This document shows positions 40,985-51,088 of a stretch of DNA of 64,000 nucleotides, one piece after another. A model generated the notes under the pieces. The model did no database searches. It saw nothing but the letters and a program-made list of their open reading frames with translations, and was not told the DNA's origin. Origin of the DNA: Brevundimonas sp. G8 (lineage in GTDB: Bacteria > Pseudomonadota > Alphaproteobacteria > Caulobacterales > Caulobacteraceae). The translations under genes were made by a program, and so were the position numbers. The stretch lies in contig NZ_LR732816.1 in NCBI RefSeq assembly GCF_902506205.1, positions 2,864,993 to 2,928,992 on the forward strand, in the 5' to 3' direction. Position 1 is the first letter of the stretch, and each line of letters begins with the position of its first letter.

Positions 40985-42877
40985 ATGAATCGTCCGTCTC
41001 TTGCCGCCGCTGTCAGCACCGTCGCCCTTCTGTGGGCCGCCGCGCCGGCTTTGGCCCAGGACGCCCAGCCCTTGCGGATCGGCGCGACGGTCAACGGCGC
41101 CCTGACGGATGCAGACGGCAAGGCGGCGGACGACGAATATCGTTATGACGACTATCGGTTCGACGCGCGGGCGGGCCAGCGTCTGGAGGCCATTCTGAGG
41201 TCCGACGCCTTCGATGCGTTTCTGGCGGTCTATGCGGAAGGCGCCGAGGGTGAGCCGCTGGCGACCGACGACGACGGGCTGGAAGAAGGCACGGATGCCC
41301 GGCTGCGCTTCACGCCCGAGCGGGCCGGCGCCTATGTCCTGCGGGCCAGGACGCTGAGCGGGCTGGACGGCGGCGACTATCGCCTGTCGTTGCAGGAACG
41401 GGCGGCCGCCCCGCGTGCGCCGCGACCCAGCGGCATTCGCCTGGGCGCGACCCAGAGCGGCGAACTGACCGCTCGCGATCCCGAGCAGGAGGACGGCGGC
41501 CGCTATGACGCCTACGCCTTCCGGGCCAACGCCGGGGACCGGTTCGTCGTGACCCTGGAGTCCAGCGCCTTCGATCCTCTGGTGCGAGTCGGGCGGATGA
41601 ATGGTCCCGATTTCGTCGAGATCAGCTCCAACGACGATGCGCCTGGCGGCGGGCTGAACTCGCGCCTGACCTTTACGGCGCCGACGGCCGGCGAATACAT
41701 CATCCGCGCAACCTCGCTGGAAGACGGCCTGGGTCGGTATGAGGTGGGTCTGGCCGAGGCTCCGCCCGCCCCGCCGTCCAAGCCGATCGCCGTGGGCGAC
41801 GAGATCAAGGGCGAGCTAGGTTCGGACAGCGCCACCAACGACAACGGCCAGCGCGCCGAGACCTATCGCTTCACCGGCACGAACGGCCAGCGCGTCGCCA
41901 TCGAGATGAAGTCCAGCGACTTCGACGCCTATCTGACCCTGCGTCGCGCGTCGGACGATTCCATGCTGGCCGAGGATGACGACGGGGCCGGATCGGGCAC
42001 CGATTCCCGTATCGCCCGCACCCTGGACGCCGATGGCGACTATATCATCGAGGCGCGCGGCTTCAGCGACGAGGCCGAAGGCGACTATACGCTGAAGCTG
42101 ACCGAAACCGCTCCGCCGCCTCCGCCTACGGCGGCGACTTTCGGAGAGAAGGTCGAGGGCGAGATCACGGACGAGGACCCCCAAGGCGACGACGGCAAAC
42201 GCTATGACGCCTATGTCTTCACCGGGACGGAGGGACAGCGCGTCCAGGCGATCCTGCGCTCGGGCGATTTCGACGCCTATCTGGAGATCGGCGAGGCTGG
42301 CGATACTTTCGAGGCTCTGGCCAGCGACGACGACGGCCTGGCGGAAGGCACGGATTCGCGCCTGAACTTCACACTGCCGTCGGCCGGCGATTATGTGGTG
42401 CGGGCCTCGCCGCTGAGCGCGGACGGCAAGGGGCTGTATTCACTCGAACTGCTGGATCGCGGGCCTGAACCCAAGCCGGGCAGTCTTCTAGTTGGCGGGA
42501 CCGTGCGCGGAACCCTGTCCAACAGTGCGGCTCTGAGCGACGAAGGCGCCTATTTCGACGCCTATCGGTTCCAGGCCAAGAAGGACGAAAAGCTGCGGAT
42601 CACTATGGTCTCGAACGCTTTCGATTCGTTCATCGACCTGGGCCGGCTTGATGACGACGGCGACTTCACCAGCCTGGCCACCGACGACGATGGTCTGTCG
42701 GACGCCCACGCAAAGCTGGATTGGACCGCGCCGGACGACGGCTGGTATCTGGTGCGCGCCCGCGCCTATGGGCCCAACCAGACCGGCGCCTATGCCCTGA
42801 CGGTCGAGCGCCAGCCGGCTGGCGCTTCGACCGCCGCCCACAATGAGGCGCCTGTCGTCGTCGTAGCGCCGAAATAG
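40985..42877 (+). CDS. Secreted protein of five tandem PPC-like repeats
   Basis: After a signal peptide (residues 1-25, ending ALAQDA) the 630-residue protein consists almost entirely of five repeats of about 107 residues (roughly 30-137, 150-257, 267-374, 385-490, 501-608). Each follows the same plan: YDxYxF, a G(Q/D)R strand, SxxFDxxL, SDDDGLxEGTDSRL or similar, and AGxYxVRA near the end. This is the bacterial pre-peptidase C-terminal (PPC) beta-sandwich, usually a single accessory domain on a protease. No catalytic domain is present. The Asp-rich DDDG loops could bind calcium. GGAGG precedes ATG 40985. Function is unknown. Confidence 0.88.
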   Translation: MNRPSLAAAVSTVALLWAAAPALAQDAQPLRIGATVNGALTDADGKAADDEYRYDDYRFDARAGQRLEAILRSDAFDAFLAVYAEGAEGEPLATDDDGLEEGTDARLRFTPERAGAYVLRARTLSGLDGGDYRLSLQERAAAPRAPRPSGIRLGATQSGELTARDPEQEDGGRYDAYAFRANAGDRFVVTLESSAFDPLVRVGRMNGPDFVEISSNDDAPGGGLNSRLTFTAPTAGEYIIRATSLEDGLGRYEVGLAEAPPAPPSKPIAVGDEIKGELGSDSATNDNGQRAETYRFTGTNGQRVAIEMKSSDFDAYLTLRRASDDSMLAEDDDGAGSGTDSRIARTLDADGDYIIEARGFSDEAEGDYTLKLTETAPPPPPTAATFGEKVEGEITDEDPQGDDGKRYDAYVFTGTEGQRVQAILRSGDFDAYLEIGEAGDTFEALASDDDGLAEGTDSRLNFTLPSAGDYVVRASPLSADGKGLYSLELLDRGPEPKPGSLLVGGTVRGTLSNSAALSDEGAYFDAYRFQAKKDEKLRITMVSNAFDSFIDLGRLDDDGDFTSLATDDDGLSDAHAKLDWTAPDDGWYLVRARAYGPNQTGAYALTVERQPAGASTAAHNEAPVVVVAPK

Positions 42878-42881
42878 GGCG

Positions 42882-43913
42882 GTGACCGACACCGCTCCGC
42901 CGAACCGCAAGGACCAGCACCTGGACGTGGTGCTGGCCGGTCGCGGGCGGCATGCGCGCGACGCCGGCTTCGACCGGGTGCATTTCGTCCATGAGGCCTT
43001 GCCCGACCTCGATCACGACAAGATCGATCTCGGCGCCGACTTCCTGGGGCGGCGGCTGAAGTCGCCGTTGCTGATCAGCGCCATGACCGGCGGCCCGACG
43101 CGGGCCGAGGCGATCAATGCGCGCCTGGCCGAGGCGGCCCAGCATCTGGGCATCGCCTTGGCAGTTGGCTCCCAGCGCGCCGCGGTCGAGGGTGGAGCGG
43201 CAGGCGGCCTGGACCGGACGCTGCGTCGTCGGGCGCCTGACACCTTCATCCTGTCCAACATCGGGGCCGCCCAGCTGACGCGCGGCTTCGGCCTGGACGA
43301 GGCTCGGCGGGCGGTCGAGATGATCGACGCCGACGCCCTGGTCGTTCACCTCAACCCGTTGCAGGAGGCGTGTCAGCCTGAGGGCGACCGCGACTGGTGG
43401 GGCGTCGGGGCGGCGCTGGAGGCTCTGGTCCTTAAGCTGGAGGTTCCGGTCGTCGTCAAGGAGACCGGCGCGGGCCTGTCTGGACGCACGGCGCGGCGGC
43501 TGGTGGACATGGGCGTGGCCGCCGTGGACGTCGCAGGCGCCGGCGGCTCCAACTGGGGACTGGTCGAGGGCGAGCGCGCCGTCGATCCGGCGGAAAAGGC
43601 CCATGCCGCCGTCTTCTCCGACTGGGGCACGCCCACGGCCCATGCGCTGGTGGACGTCAGGCGCGCCTGCCCGGAGGCCGCCATCATCGGATCGGGCGGT
43701 GTTCGCAACGGGCTGGACGTCGCCAAGGCGATTCGTCTCGGTGCCGACGTGGCGGGGCAGGCGGCGGGGGTGCTGGCGGCGGCGACCATCTCGACTGATG
43801 CCGTCGTGGATCACTTTCAACTGGTCATCCGACAACTGAGAACCGTCTGTTTCTGCACCAACTCCGCCAATCTGGCGGCCCTGAGACGGGCGCCGCTGCA
43901 TCCCTTCGATTGA
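42882..43913 (+). CDS. fni: Type 2 isopentenyl-diphosphate delta-isomerase
   Basis: This FMN- and NADPH-dependent enzyme interconverts IPP and DMAPP. The 343-residue protein shows the family motifs RKDQHLDVVL, PLLISAMTGGPTRAEAIN, AVGSQRAAVEG, the glutamine region HLNPLQEACQPEGDRDW, VVKETGAGLS and a C-terminal GSGGVRNGLDVAKAIRLGAD phosphate site. The start is GTG 42882, four bases after the preceding stop, so it may be co-transcribed with the PPC-repeat gene. Confidence 0.95.
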   Translation: MTDTAPPNRKDQHLDVVLAGRGRHARDAGFDRVHFVHEALPDLDHDKIDLGADFLGRRLKSPLLISAMTGGPTRAEAINARLAEAAQHLGIALAVGSQRAAVEGGAAGGLDRTLRRRAPDTFILSNIGAAQLTRGFGLDEARRAVEMIDADALVVHLNPLQEACQPEGDRDWWGVGAALEALVLKLEVPVVVKETGAGLSGRTARRLVDMGVAAVDVAGAGGSNWGLVEGERAVDPAEKAHAAVFSDWGTPTAHALVDVRRACPEAAIIGSGGVRNGLDVAKAIRLGADVAGQAAGVLAAATISTDAVVDHFQLVIRQLRTVCFCTNSANLAALRRAPLHPFD

Positions 43914-43954
43914 TCTGCGCGGTTGCCAATCCATTGGCGCCGTGTGTAGAGGAC

Positions 43955-44105
43955 CGCCTCCTGTTGGGGAGTAGCTTCCGGCTTCAGCGTCGGGATCGTG
44001 TCAACATACTCGCGTTTCGACGCGTGGCGCGATCAGCGGACCATCACCGCCTAGCGAGACCAGCGCGTTCCACCGCCGCACCGGCCGGAGTGGAACCGCT
44101 GTCTT
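43955..44105 (+). promoter_or_regulatory. yybP-ykoY (manganese) riboswitch upstream of mntP
   Basis: The leader contains the conserved core of the yybP-ykoY family: TTGGGGAGTAGC at 43964-43975, GTCAACATACTCGC at about 43999-44012, and CGAGACCAGC at about 44054-44063, followed by a strong 7-bp hairpin GTTCCAC/GTGGAAC (44067-44096). The aptamer binds Mn2+ and turns on manganese exporters, and the gene 22 bp downstream is mntP. The boundaries are approximate, and which hairpin acts as the switch is inferred. Confidence 0.92.
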
Positions 44106-44126
44106 GCGTCCGGTCGAGTGCAGTCC

Positions 44127-44699
44127 ATGACCCCAGGAACAATCGCCATCCTGTCCCTCAGCATGTCCACGGACGCCTTTGCGGCCGCCGTCGGACGCGG
44201 GGCCTCGCATCGACCGGCCGTCAAGGACGCCATCAAGGCCGGTCTGGTCTTCGGCGTCATCGAGGCGATCACGCCTCTGATCGGCTGGGGACTGGGCATT
44301 ATTGCCGCAGGCCTGGTCGAGAAGGTGGACCACTGGATCGCGTTCACGCTTCTGCTGATCGTCGGCGGCAAGATGATCTGGGAAGGCGCCAAGCCGCGCG
44401 ATGCGCAAGACGACGCTGCGCCGCGCCGGTCCGGCCCTTGGGCCCTCATCGCCACCGCCGTCGGCACCAGCATCGACGCGGCGGCCGTCGGCGTGGGTCT
44501 GGCCTTCATCGGCGTGAACATCTGGGTGATCGCCGCCTCAATCGGCTTCACCACCTTCGTCCTGACGACCATCGGCATGCTGATCGGCAAGGCTGTGGGA
44601 ACCCGTTTCGGCAAGACCGCGGAGATCATCGGCGGCGTCGCCCTGATCGGCTTGGGCACGACGATCCTGCTGGAGCACCTGGGTATTCTCGGCGGCTAA
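44127..44699 (+). CDS. mntP: Manganese efflux pump MntP
   Basis: MntP exports Mn2+ from the cytoplasm. The 190-residue protein has six predicted helices and family motifs LSMSTDAFAAAVGRGA near the N-terminus and TSIDAAAVGVGLAFIGVNI in the second half, both with membrane Asp residues needed for transport. ATG 44127 was chosen; a GTG at 44118 is possible. The gene lies directly behind a yybP-ykoY riboswitch, which confirms manganese as substrate. Confidence 0.96.
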   Translation: MTPGTIAILSLSMSTDAFAAAVGRGASHRPAVKDAIKAGLVFGVIEAITPLIGWGLGIIAAGLVEKVDHWIAFTLLLIVGGKMIWEGAKPRDAQDDAAPRRSGPWALIATAVGTSIDAAAVGVGLAFIGVNIWVIAASIGFTTFVLTTIGMLIGKAVGTRFGKTAEIIGGVALIGLGTTILLEHLGILGG

Positions 44700-44703
44700 G
44701 CCG

Positions 44704-46230
44704 TCAGGCCGAGGGCAGAAGGTCCGCGGCGAAGGCCCGATAGCGACCGGCGCGCACGCCGTCTGTCGCGCGAGCGATGTCGGGTGCGAAATAGTGGTCG
44801 CTGGTATAGGGGGCGGCTGCCTCTCGCACGATGGCGAAAACCTGTTCCAGGGCGGGGGAGCTGGTCAGCGGGCGATGGAATTCCAGACCCTGCGCCGCCG
44901 CCAGAAGTTCGATGCCGACGACCGTCGCCGCGTTCTCGGCCATGTCCAGCAGGCGGCGCGCGCCGTGGGTGGCCATGGAGACGTGGTCTTCCTGATTGGC
45001 GCTGGTGGGCACCGTGTCCACGCTGCAAGGATGGGCGACCATCCGGTTCTCGGCGATCAGCGCGGCGGCGGTCACCTGAGCGATCATGAAGCCCGAGTTC
45101 AGGCCGCTTTCCTTGACCAGGAAGGCCGGCAGTTCGCTCATCTTCGGGTCGACCAGGATCGATGTGCGGCGTTCCGAGATATTGCCGATCTCGCACAGGG
45201 CCATGGCGACCTGATCGGCTGCAAAAGCAACGGGTTCGGCATGGAAGTTGCCACCCGAGATGACGTCGCCGTCTTCGATGAAGACCAGAGGATTGTCGGT
45301 CACGGCGTTGGCCTCGCGCTCCAGTGTGGCGGCGGCAGTGTTCAGCACATCCAGAATTGCGCCCATGACTTGGGGTTGGCAGCGCAGAGAATAGGGGTCC
45401 TGCACCTTGGCGCAGTCGTCGCGGTGGCTGTCGCGGATGGCTGAGCCGATCATCAGGTCGCGAAGGCGGCCGGCGACGGCGATCTGACCCGGTTGGCCAC
45501 GCAGGGCATGGATGCGCGGATCGAACGGGGCGTCGGAACCTTTCAGCGCATCGACCGACAAGGCCCCGGCCGCGATCCCGGCGGCGAAGACCGCCTCGGC
45601 CGCGAATAGACCCGCCAGCGCCAGCGCCGTCGAACACTGCGTGCCGTTCAACAAAGCCAGGCCTTCCTTGGGGCCGAGCGTCAGGGGCGTCAGGCCGATC
45701 TTGGCCAGGGCCGCTTCGGCCTCCAGCGTCTCGCCGTTCAGCCGCGCCTCGCCCACGCCGATCAGGACGCAGGACATATGGGCCAGCGGGGCCAGGTCGC
45801 CCGAGGCGCCGACCGATCCCTTGGACGGGATGCAGGGCAGGACGTCTGCGTTGACGAGAGCGATCAGCGCCTCCAGCGTCTCTCGACGGATGCCCGACGC
45901 GCCGCGCGACAGGCTAGCGATCTTCAGCACCATCAACAGGCGCGTCACCGCGTCGGGCAGCAGCGGCCCGACGCCGCAGGCATGGCTGAGCACCAGATTG
46001 CGCTGCAGCGTCTCCAGATCACCCGGCGCGATGGAGGTATTGGCCAGCAGGCCAAAGCCGGTATTGACGCCATAGACGGTGCGGCCCTGGGCCACGATGT
46101 CGGCGATCACGGCCGCGCCCCGGTCCACGTCGGTCCAGGCGGTCGGCGCTAGTTCGACCGTGACAGGGCCGTCGAGGACCGCGCGCAACTGGGCGAGGGT
46201 GAGGGGGGATTGGCCGAGGGTGAGGGTCAT
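44704..46230 (-). CDS. hutH: Histidine ammonia-lyase
   Basis: HutH removes ammonia from histidine to give urocanate, the first step of histidine use. The Ala-Ser-Gly triplet that cyclises into the MIO cofactor is at residues 142-144 ([12 protein letters not shown]). [18 protein letters not shown] and [14 protein letters not shown] are further signatures. Length 508 is normal. It is the last gene of the hutG-hutU-transporter-hutH series. Confidence 0.98.
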   Translation of the reverse strand: MTLTLGQSPLTLAQLRAVLDGPVTVELAPTAWTDVDRGAAVIADIVAQGRTVYGVNTGFGLLANTSIAPGDLETLQRNLVLSHACGVGPLLPDAVTRLLMVLKIASLSRGASGIRRETLEALIALVNADVLPCIPSKGSVGASGDLAPLAHMSCVLIGVGEARLNGETLEAEAALAKIGLTPLTLGPKEGLALLNGTQCSTALALAGLFAAEAVFAAGIAAGALSVDALKGSDAPFDPRIHALRGQPGQIAVAGRLRDLMIGSAIRDSHRDDCAKVQDPYSLRCQPQVMGAILDVLNTAAATLEREANAVTDNPLVFIEDGDVISGGNFHAEPVAFAADQVAMALCEIGNISERRTSILVDPKMSELPAFLVKESGLNSGFMIAQVTAAALIAENRMVAHPCSVDTVPTSANQEDHVSMATHGARRLLDMAENAATVVGIELLAAAQGLEFHRPLTSSPALEQVFAIVREAAAPYTSDHYFAPDIARATDGVRAGRYRAFAADLLPSA

Positions 46231-46255
46231 GTCTGCTTCTTTTTCTGTCTGCGGC

Positions 46256-47104
46256 TCAGCCGGGCCGCCGTGAGATCCACAGGCCGAACAGCGCCGCGAT
46301 CGGGAACATCAGCACCCCATAGACCGCCGCCGGCAGCGACATTTCCGGCTGCTGCAACACGCCCTGGGCAATGACGATGGCGAGGGTGGCGTTGTGGATG
46401 CCGACCTCGAAGGCGCTGGCCACCGCTTGGCTTTTCTCGATCTTCAGCAGGCGCGGAACCACGTAGCCGACCGTCAGGCTGAGGACACAGAAGGCGATGG
46501 CGATCCCGCCGAGCAGCAGGACGTTGGCCGCCAGCAGATCAAAGCTGCTGGCCGCCGCTCCCACGATCACCAGGACAAGGATCGCCACCGAGGCGATACG
46601 GACGGGCTTGTCCATCGCGCTGGCGAAGCCCGGCTTCAGCGCCCGCACGGTCATGCCCAGCGCCACCGGCACGAGAACGATCAGGAACACCTCCAGCGTC
46701 TTGCGGAACTGCAGGCCAACGCTGAGGTCGCCGGGCTGGAACCAGGCGATGGCCAGGTTGGTGATGACCGGCAAAGTCACGACGGCGATCACCGAATTGA
46801 TCGCCGTCAGCGAGATGTTCAAAGCCACGTCGCCTCGAAACAGGTGGCTGTATAGGTTGGCCGTCGTGCCGCCGGGCGAGGCCGCCAGCAGCAACATTCC
46901 GACCGCCAGGATCGGCGGCAGGCGGAACAGAAGCACCAGGGCGAAACAGATGGCCGGCAGCACCAGCAACTGACAGCCCAGGGCGACGGCGGCAGCCCTG
47001 GGCTGTTTGGCCACGCGCACGAAGTCGGCGGGCGTCAGATCCAGCCCGAGGCCGAACATGATGATCCCCAGGGCCAGAGGCAGGGCGACGGCGGCGAATT
47101 CCAT
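46256..47104 (-). CDS. BASS-family (bile acid:sodium symporter-like) transporter in the hut operon
   Basis: The 282-residue protein has 8-9 hydrophobic helices and the BASS pattern: [48 protein letters not shown] (split across two motifs) and [20 protein letters not shown] proteins are Na+-coupled importers of organic anions. Its place between hutU and hutH, in the same direction with 53- and 25-bp gaps, suggests it imports histidine, urocanate or a related compound. That is inferred from context, since ordinary hut permeases are of other families. Confidence 0.88.
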   Translation of the reverse strand: MEFAAVALPLALGIIMFGLGLDLTPADFVRVAKQPRAAAVALGCQLLVLPAICFALVLLFRLPPILAVGMLLLAASPGGTTANLYSHLFRGDVALNISLTAINSVIAVVTLPVITNLAIAWFQPGDLSVGLQFRKTLEVFLIVLVPVALGMTVRALKPGFASAMDKPVRIASVAILVLVIVGAAASSFDLLAANVLLLGGIAIAFCVLSLTVGYVVPRLLKIEKSQAVASAFEVGIHNATLAIVIAQGVLQQPEMSLPAAVYGVLMFPIAALFGLWISRRPG

Positions 47105-47157
47105 GCGGCTTTCCTCGAAGGCGGGGGCGTGCTGTTGATCAGCCCTGAAACACTGGA

Positions 47158-48819
47158 TCAGGCAAGGCTGGGAAGGTTCAGTTCGTGCTCACGAGCGGCG
47201 GCTTTGGCGATGTCGTATCCGGCGTCTGCGTGGCGCATGACGCCGGTGGCCGGGTCGTTCCACAGCACCCGCTCCAGCCGTCTGGCGGCCTCCGGCGTGC
47301 CGTCGGCGACGATGACGACGCCCGAATGCTGGGAATAGCCCATTCCGACCCCACCGCCGTGGTGCAGCGACACCCAGCTTGCGCCCGAGGCCGTGTTCAG
47401 CAGGGCGTTCAACAGGGGCCAGTCTGACACCGCGTCCGAGCCGTCCATCATGGCCTCGGTCTCGCGGTTTGGGCTGGCGACCGATCCGCTGTCCAGATGA
47501 TCGCGGCCGATGACTATAGGCCCCGACAGTTCGCCCGAGGCCACCATCTCGTTGAACATCAGTCCTGCGCGGTGGCGATCACCCAATCCGATCCAGCAGA
47601 TACGGGCCGGAAGTCCCTGGAATGCAATGCGCTCGCTCGCCATATCTAGCCAGCGGTGCAGGCCTGCGTTGTCGGGGAACAGCCGCTTTATGGCCGCGTC
47701 GGTCTTTCGGATATCATCTGGATCGCCGGTCAGGGCGGCCCAGCGGAAAGGTCCGACCCCGCGGCAGAACAGCGGACGGATATAGGCGGGCACGAAGCCG
47801 GGAAAATCGAAGGCGTTGGTCACGCCCGCGTCGAATGCGACCTGGCGGATGTTGTTGCCATAGTCGGTCGTCGGCACGCCCATCGCCTGGAAGGCCAGCA
47901 TCGCCTTGACGTGTTCGACGATGGAGGTGCGCGCGGCGGCGGCGACGCTGTCAGGATCGCTGACGCGTTTGTCTTCCCATTCGGCGACGGTCCAGCCGGA
48001 GGGCAGATAGCCATTGATCAGATCGTGGGCGCTGGTCTGGTCGGTGACCAGGTCGGGAAGGACGCCGCGTCTGACCATCTCAGGTAACACATCCGCAGCA
48101 TTGCCCAACAGGCCGACAGATATAGGGTTTTCTGTTCGCCCGGCGTCTTCGATCAGAGCCAGCGCCTCGTTCAGCGTCTCGGCCATGACGTCGAGGTAGC
48201 GGGTCTTCAGCCGCATCTCGATCCGGCTGCGCTGGCATTCGATGGCGAGGCAGGAGGCGCCGGCCATGGTCGCCGCGAGCGTCTGGGCGCCGCCCATGCC
48301 GCCCAGGCCCGCCGTCAGGATCCATTTGCCCGACCAGTCGCCGCCATAGTGCTGGCGGCCGGCCTCCATGAAGGTCTCATAGGTGCCTTGGACGATGCCT
48401 TGGGTGCCGATGTAGATCCACGACCCGGCCGTCATCTGGCCGTACATCATCAGGCCCTTGCGATCGAGTTCGTTGAAATGCTCCCAGGTCGCCCATTTGG
48501 GCACCAGGTTGGAGTTGGCGATCAGGACGCGCGGAGCGTCGGCGTGGGTGCGGAAGACGCCGACAGGCTTGCCCGACTGAACCAGCAGGGTCTCGTCGGC
48601 CTCAAGCGCTTGCAAGGTTTCAACGATCTTGTCGAACGCCACCCAGTCACGCGCCGCCTTGCCGATGCCGCCATAGACGACCAGGTCCTGAGGCCGCTCG
48701 GCCACTTCTGGGTCGAGGTTGTTCATCAGCATGCGCATGGCGGCTTCGGCCGCCCACGTCTTGGCGGTCTTGTCCGGCCCGCGCGGGCTGCGAACGATCC
48801 GGGCGTTGGGCGTGTTCAT
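47158..48819 (-). CDS. hutU: Urocanate hydratase
   Basis: HutU is an NAD+-dependent enzyme that hydrates urocanate to 4-imidazolone-5-propionate. The 553-residue protein shows the family start ([29 protein letters not shown]), [40 protein letters not shown] and the conserved [17 protein letters not shown]. Its start overlaps the hutG stop by 4 bp. Confidence 0.98.
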   Translation of the reverse strand: MNTPNARIVRSPRGPDKTAKTWAAEAAMRMLMNNLDPEVAERPQDLVVYGGIGKAARDWVAFDKIVETLQALEADETLLVQSGKPVGVFRTHADAPRVLIANSNLVPKWATWEHFNELDRKGLMMYGQMTAGSWIYIGTQGIVQGTYETFMEAGRQHYGGDWSGKWILTAGLGGMGGAQTLAATMAGASCLAIECQRSRIEMRLKTRYLDVMAETLNEALALIEDAGRTENPISVGLLGNAADVLPEMVRRGVLPDLVTDQTSAHDLINGYLPSGWTVAEWEDKRVSDPDSVAAAARTSIVEHVKAMLAFQAMGVPTTDYGNNIRQVAFDAGVTNAFDFPGFVPAYIRPLFCRGVGPFRWAALTGDPDDIRKTDAAIKRLFPDNAGLHRWLDMASERIAFQGLPARICWIGLGDRHRAGLMFNEMVASGELSGPIVIGRDHLDSGSVASPNRETEAMMDGSDAVSDWPLLNALLNTASGASWVSLHHGGGVGMGYSQHSGVVIVADGTPEAARRLERVLWNDPATGVMRHADAGYDIAKAAAREHELNLPSLA

Positions 48820-49634
48820 CTTTGGCTCTCCGCGAAGTCGATGCAGGCGGTCAGGACGCGGTGCAGATGCCTCCGCATCGGCTCGGCGCGTTCGGGTTCG
48901 TAGGCGCTAGGCCAGTTGTCCGGCGACACGGGGCCTGATGGATCGAGGATGTAGCCCCGGTCCGCCAGTTCCATCTGGATGGCGTGGACGCCGGTCTCGG
49001 GCCGGCCATAGTGGCGCGTGGTCCAGCCGCCCTTGAAGCGGCCGTTGACGACCAGGCTGGCGCCACTGACGGCGCAGGCGGCCTCCACGGCCTGGGTCAG
49101 GTCTCCGGCGCAGGTCACGCCGTCGTTGTCGCCGATGTTGAACTGAGGCAGTTCGCCCTCGAACAGGCGCGGCACGACGGACCGGATGGAATGGGCGTCG
49201 TAGAGGACGACCGGGCCGTAGCTGCGCAGCCGGTCCAACTGGGATTGCAGGGCGGCATGATAGGGATCGAACCATGTCGCGCGTCGCTCGGCGATCTCGG
49301 CCGCATCGGGCTCCTGGCCCGCCCGATACAGCGGCTCGCCGTCGAAGGTCTCGGTCGGGCACAGGCCGGTCGTCGTCATCCCGGGATAGAGGGAGACGCC
49401 CGACGGATCGCGGTTCACGTCGATGACGCTGCGGGACACGCCGGTGCGTACCAAGGTCGCGCCCATGTCGATGGCGAAGTCGTACAGCCGATCCACCCAC
49501 CAGTCCGCGTCCTTGCGGGCCAGCCAAGGCGAGGTCATCCGCGCCTCGATGGCGGCCGGAATGTCGGTCCCCGTGTGCGGCAGGCCAATCACCAAGGGCG
49601 CCGAACCCTCATGCACGGTCAGCCAGTCCTGCAT
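48816..49634 (-). CDS. hutG: N-formylglutamate deformylase
   Basis: HutG hydrolyses N-formylglutamate to glutamate and formate, the last step of the five-enzyme route. The 272-residue protein matches the formylglutamate amidohydrolase family: [47 protein letters not shown] and [19 protein letters not shown] 49634 follows GGGAGG with good spacing; a start at 49700 is less likely. It opens the minus-strand hut arm, next to the palindromic operator. Confidence 0.95.
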   Translation of the reverse strand: MQDWLTVHEGSAPLVIGLPHTGTDIPAAIEARMTSPWLARKDADWWVDRLYDFAIDMGATLVRTGVSRSVIDVNRDPSGVSLYPGMTTTGLCPTETFDGEPLYRAGQEPDAAEIAERRATWFDPYHAALQSQLDRLRSYGPVVLYDAHSIRSVVPRLFEGELPQFNIGDNDGVTCAGDLTQAVEAACAVSGASLVVNGRFKGGWTTRHYGRPETGVHAIQMELADRGYILDPSGPVSPDNWPSAYEPERAEPMRRHLHRVLTACIDFAESQR

Positions 49635-49670
49635 CCGTTCAGCCTCCCTCGCCAAATCGATCCATCGTGG

Positions 49671-49684
49671 TATGTCTAGACATA
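49671..49684. promoter_or_regulatory. Likely HutC operator (14-bp palindrome)
   Basis: TATGTCTAGACATA is a perfect palindrome in the 77-bp divergent promoter between hutG and hutF. Its TGT-N4-ACA half-site layout matches known GntR/HutC-type operators. Binding would block both arms until urocanate releases HutC, as in other bacteria. The HutC gene is in the plus-strand arm. Confidence 0.85.
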
Positions 49685-49711
49685 TTGATCGCAACGACAC
49701 GGACCTGTCCA

Positions 49712-51088
49712 GTGACCCTTCAGCCGCAGCCTGTGGATCGCACCCTCTGGTTCGAGGCGGCCCTGTTGCCGGACGGCTGGGCGCAGGGTGTCCGGATCGG
49801 CGTGGCGGATGGGCGGATCGTCAGTCTCGAAGCGGGCGTTGCGCGAACAGCGGCAGATCAGGGCGGGGACGTCGCCCTGCCAGGTGTCGCCAATGTCCAC
49901 AGCCATGCCTTTCAGCGGGCCATGGCCGGTCTGACCGAGGCGCGGGGGCCGTCAGACGACGACTTCTGGACATGGCGCGAACTGATGTACCGCTTCCTCG
50001 ACCGAGGCGGGCCAGAAGAGATCGAGGCCATCACCGCCCTGGCCTTCATGGAAATGCTGGAAGGCGGCTTCACCCGCGCCGCCGAGTTCCACTATCTGCA
50101 TAACGACCCATCGGGCGCCGCCTATGCCGATCGGGCCGAGATCGCCGCACGTATCGTGGCGGCGGCGAAGGCGACGGGGATCGCCCTAACGATGCTGCCG
50201 GTCTTCTACGCCCATGCCGGGTTCGGCGGGCAGCCGCCGTCGCATGGACAGCGACGCTTCATCAACGATCTGGACGGTTTCGCCGATCTGGTCGCGCGAT
50301 GCCGCGCCCTGACCGCCGAGCTGCCTGACGCCGTGGTCGGCGTGGCCCCGCACAGCCTGCGCGCCGTCAGCCCGGACGAACTGGCCGCTATGCCCGCGCT
50401 GGCGGGCGACGGACCGATCCATATCCATGTCGCCGAACAGACCAAGGAGGTGGCGGACTGCCTAGCCTGGTCGGGGGCGAGGCCGGTCGAATGGCTGCTG
50501 GCCAATGCGCCGGTCGATCCGCGCTGGTGCCTGATCCACTCGACCCATGTGACCCAGACCGAATGGCGCGGCGTGGTTGAACGCGGCGCAGTCGTCGGCC
50601 TGTGCCCCATAACCGAGGCCAACCTGGGCGACGGCGTCTTCCCAGCCGCCGAGTTCACCCGCGCAGGGGGACGGTTCGGCGTGGGCACGGATTCCAATGT
50701 CCAGATCGGCGTCGCCGAAGAGTTGCGGATGCTGGAATACAGTCAGCGTCTGGCGCTGCGCGGACGCTCGGTCATGGCGGACCCTCAACGCTCGACGGGC
50801 CGAGCCTTGTTCGAGCGCGCATTGGCGGGCGGCGCCCAGGCGACGGGCGCTGCGTCGGCTCTGAGCGTCGGGGCGCCGGCGGACATCGTGTCGTTGGATA
50901 CGAGGGGGCTGGCCTTCGCCGGACGGTCGGGCGATGCGTTGCTCGACAGCTGGATCTTCGGCGCGCCGACGGGCTCGATTTCGTCGGTCTGGCGTGCGGG
51001 GCGCGAGGTCGTGAAGAACGGCCGCCATATCGCGCGGGACGTTATCGAGGCGCGCTATCGCCAGGCGCTGGCGACGGTGCTGGGGTGA
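49712..51088 (+). CDS. hutF: Formimidoylglutamate deiminase
   Basis: HutF releases ammonia from N-formimidoyl-glutamate to give N-formylglutamate. The 458-residue amidohydrolase-superfamily protein has the metal-binding NVHSHAFQRAMAGL, APHSLRAVSPDEL, HIHVAEQTKEV and GTDSNVQIGVAEELRMLEYSQRL motifs. Start GTG 49712 was chosen (VTLQPQP); an upstream start at 49667 would run through the operator. It opens the plus-strand hut arm and overlaps hutC by GTGA. Confidence 0.96.
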   Translation: MTLQPQPVDRTLWFEAALLPDGWAQGVRIGVADGRIVSLEAGVARTAADQGGDVALPGVANVHSHAFQRAMAGLTEARGPSDDDFWTWRELMYRFLDRGGPEEIEAITALAFMEMLEGGFTRAAEFHYLHNDPSGAAYADRAEIAARIVAAAKATGIALTMLPVFYAHAGFGGQPPSHGQRRFINDLDGFADLVARCRALTAELPDAVVGVAPHSLRAVSPDELAAMPALAGDGPIHIHVAEQTKEVADCLAWSGARPVEWLLANAPVDPRWCLIHSTHVTQTEWRGVVERGAVVGLCPITEANLGDGVFPAAEFTRAGGRFGVGTDSNVQIGVAEELRMLEYSQRLALRGRSVMADPQRSTGRALFERALAGGAQATGAASALSVGAPADIVSLDTRGLAFAGRSGDALLDSWIFGAPTGSISSVWRAGREVVKNGRHIARDVIEARYRQALATVLG

